This document shows positions 63,481 to 64,000 of a stretch of 64,000 bases of DNA, one piece after another (within the stretch, counting starts at the first letter, position 1; every line of letters begins with the position of its first letter). The notes under the pieces are model-generated. The model made no database searches and was not told the DNA's origin. It worked only from the letters and a program-made list of their open reading frames with translations. Source of the stretch: Saccharibacillus sacchari DSM 19268 (GTDB lineage Bacteria; Bacillota; Bacilli; Paenibacillales; Paenibacillaceae); the NCBI RefSeq assembly GCF_000585395.1, contig NZ_KK073875.1, positions 1,509,674 through 1,573,673 of the forward strand, read 5' to 3'. Position numbers and translations under genes: made by a program.

Positions 63481-63709
63481 TGGGGACAATACGTGGATAT
63501 CTATAGGAGAAAGGGGTGGGGCTTTCTATTGAAGGTTTCCATATTGTAGTCTATTGTGAATAAGAATTTTAGTTTGGCGTAGGAACTCTGGGGATAAGCA
63601 GAAGGTTATACCGATACTGTGGAGAAGATGTGAACAACAAGATGATTTCAATAACTCTCACTCACAACATCTTGAGGTTCTGCTGGAAACCTGTATAGTT
63701 TGGGGATAA
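63481..63709 (-). promoter_or_regulatory. Cluster of seven DnaA-box-like 9-mers
   Basis: Read on the minus strand: TTATCCCCA (63701-63709), TTGTTCACA (63629-63637), TTCTCCACA (63618-63626), TTATCCCCA (63589-63597), TTATTCACA (63555-63563), ATATCCACG (63492-63500), TTGTCCCCA (63481-63489). Each differs from TTATCCACA at one or two positions and all share orientation. AT-rich DNA at 63180-63480 is next to it. Confidence 0.45.
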
Positions 63710-63748
63710 CTTTACCGAGATCATTCAGATCCTTCAAAATTAAAAACA

Positions 63749-63787
63749 GAAAAAGAGCCTTTACCGTATATGCCGGTAAAGGCTCTT
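63749..63787 (-). terminator. rRNA operon terminator
   Basis: AGAGCCTTTACCG pairs with CGGTAAAGGCTCT around TATATGC, followed by TTTTTCTG on the minus strand, directly after the 5S gene. Confidence 0.95.
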
Positions 63788-63795
63788 GCTCACTG

Positions 63796-63913
63796 GCTTG
63801 GCAGCTTCCTACTCTCCCGGGACCCTGCGGTCCAAGTACCATCGGCGTTAGAGGGCTTAACGGTCGTGTTCGAGATGGGAACGTGTGGAACCCCTCTGCC
63901 ATCACCACCAAAC
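63796..63913 (-). rRNA. rrf: 5S ribosomal RNA
   Basis: The minus strand begins GTTTGGTGGTGATGGCAGAG and contains TTCCCATCTCGAACACGACC, GTTAAGCCCTC and CGCCGATGGTAC, ending in GGAAGCTGCCAAGC that pairs with the 5' end. Length ~118 nt is normal. End of an rRNA operon whose 23S gene lies to the right of the window. Confidence 0.97.
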
Positions 63914-64000
63914 CATTTGTAGTTGAAGCTCAACTACGCACAAGGTTTGCACCTTGAAAACCGGATCCGAAACGATCTCTTCGCGTCTGTTCGAAGTTGT
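63914..64000 (-). other. 23S-5S intergenic spacer (partial)
   Basis: 87 bp reading TTTTCAAGGTGCAAACC on the minus strand, typical of rRNA operon spacers in Paenibacillaceae. No tRNA gene is seen in the visible part. Confidence 0.75.

Larger units (their letters stand above)
62829..63795. other. Long AT-rich intergenic region with palindrome and DnaA-box cluster
   Basis: About 970 bp. No credible gene; open frames here (including 63079-63417 on the minus strand) lack ribosome binding sites and read as low-complexity hydrophobic peptides. A palindrome GAAATGAATAT/ATATTCATTTTC lies at 62992-63021, and CGCTTAAGCG at 62936-62945; either could be an operator of the beta-helix gene. Confidence 0.5.

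Noticed and set aside
63481..63709. Chromosomal replication origin (oriC)
   Set aside because: No dnaA, dnaN or rpmH nearby and the rRNA operon would be transcribed toward the origin; kept only as a DnaA-box cluster.

Overview
The window reads as a chromosomal segment of a low-to-mid GC Firmicute of the Paenibacillaceae (Paenibacillus or Saccharibacillus type). The evidence is the Bacillus-order purE-K-B-C-S-Q-L-F-M-N-H-D operon under PurBoxes and a purine riboswitch, strong AGGAGG-type ribosome binding sites, frequent TTG/GTG starts, cre and Fur operators, YesMN/LplABC-type sugar systems and B. subtilis-like protein sequences. The genus is inference. About 80% of genes lie on the minus strand, as does the rRNA operon whose 5S end is at the right edge, so replication probably comes from the right.

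Layout. 1-0.4 kb: 3' end of an L-fucose mutarotase gene. 0.6-8.7 kb: a polysaccharide-uptake locus (membrane AraC-type sensor, LplA/B/C-like transporter, large uncharacterised carbohydrate-active enzyme) with cre sites. 8.8-9.8 kb: histidine phosphatase and ABM monooxygenase. 10.4-18.1 kb: an iron-siderophore region with two substrate-binding lipoproteins, two AraC regulators carrying a siderophore-binding-protein-like sensor domain (Btr type), a FhuF-like Fe-S reductase and an aldose-epimerase-like gene, but no permease or ATPase. 18.2-27.2 kb: a galactoside locus (YesM/YesN-like two-component system, binding protein, two permeases, GH42 beta-galactosidase). 27.6-36.9 kb: a phosphate neighbourhood with ppk, ppx, glpQ and ugpA-ugpE-ugpB. 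37.1-40.8 kb: S66 LD-carboxypeptidase, ilvA, AraC/GyrI-like regulator. 41.0-56.8 kb: the complete purine operon, with a Nudix gene between purN and purH and a purN with a long Pro/Glu-rich N-terminal extension. 56.9-60.7 kb: universal stress protein, DUF1294 protein, Eis-like acetyltransferase, a ClpP paralogue and an ECF sigma factor. 61.0-62.8 kb: a secreted parallel beta-helix protein with a Pro-Thr linker. 63.8-64 kb: 5S rRNA and the 23S-5S spacer.

The most unusual material is non-coding. Six copies of a 110-180 bp structured palindromic element share motifs (GCGCTGCGG, CGCTGTYTC, TTCAAAGGCG) while their stems change in a compensatory way. Four of them form two inverted pairs that sit inside operons (galactoside binding protein/permease and purF/purM). 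A second repeat family, built on a unit like TGCAAAACGTCAACATTTTCGG with spacing near 52 bp, occurs at 30.0-30.2 kb and 54.4-54.6 kb. Seven DnaA-box-like 9-mers in one orientation lie beside an AT-rich stretch at 63.5-63.7 kb, and two perfect DnaA boxes form an 18-bp palindrome at 57.86 kb. No phage, complete insertion sequence, CRISPR array or tRNA was seen.
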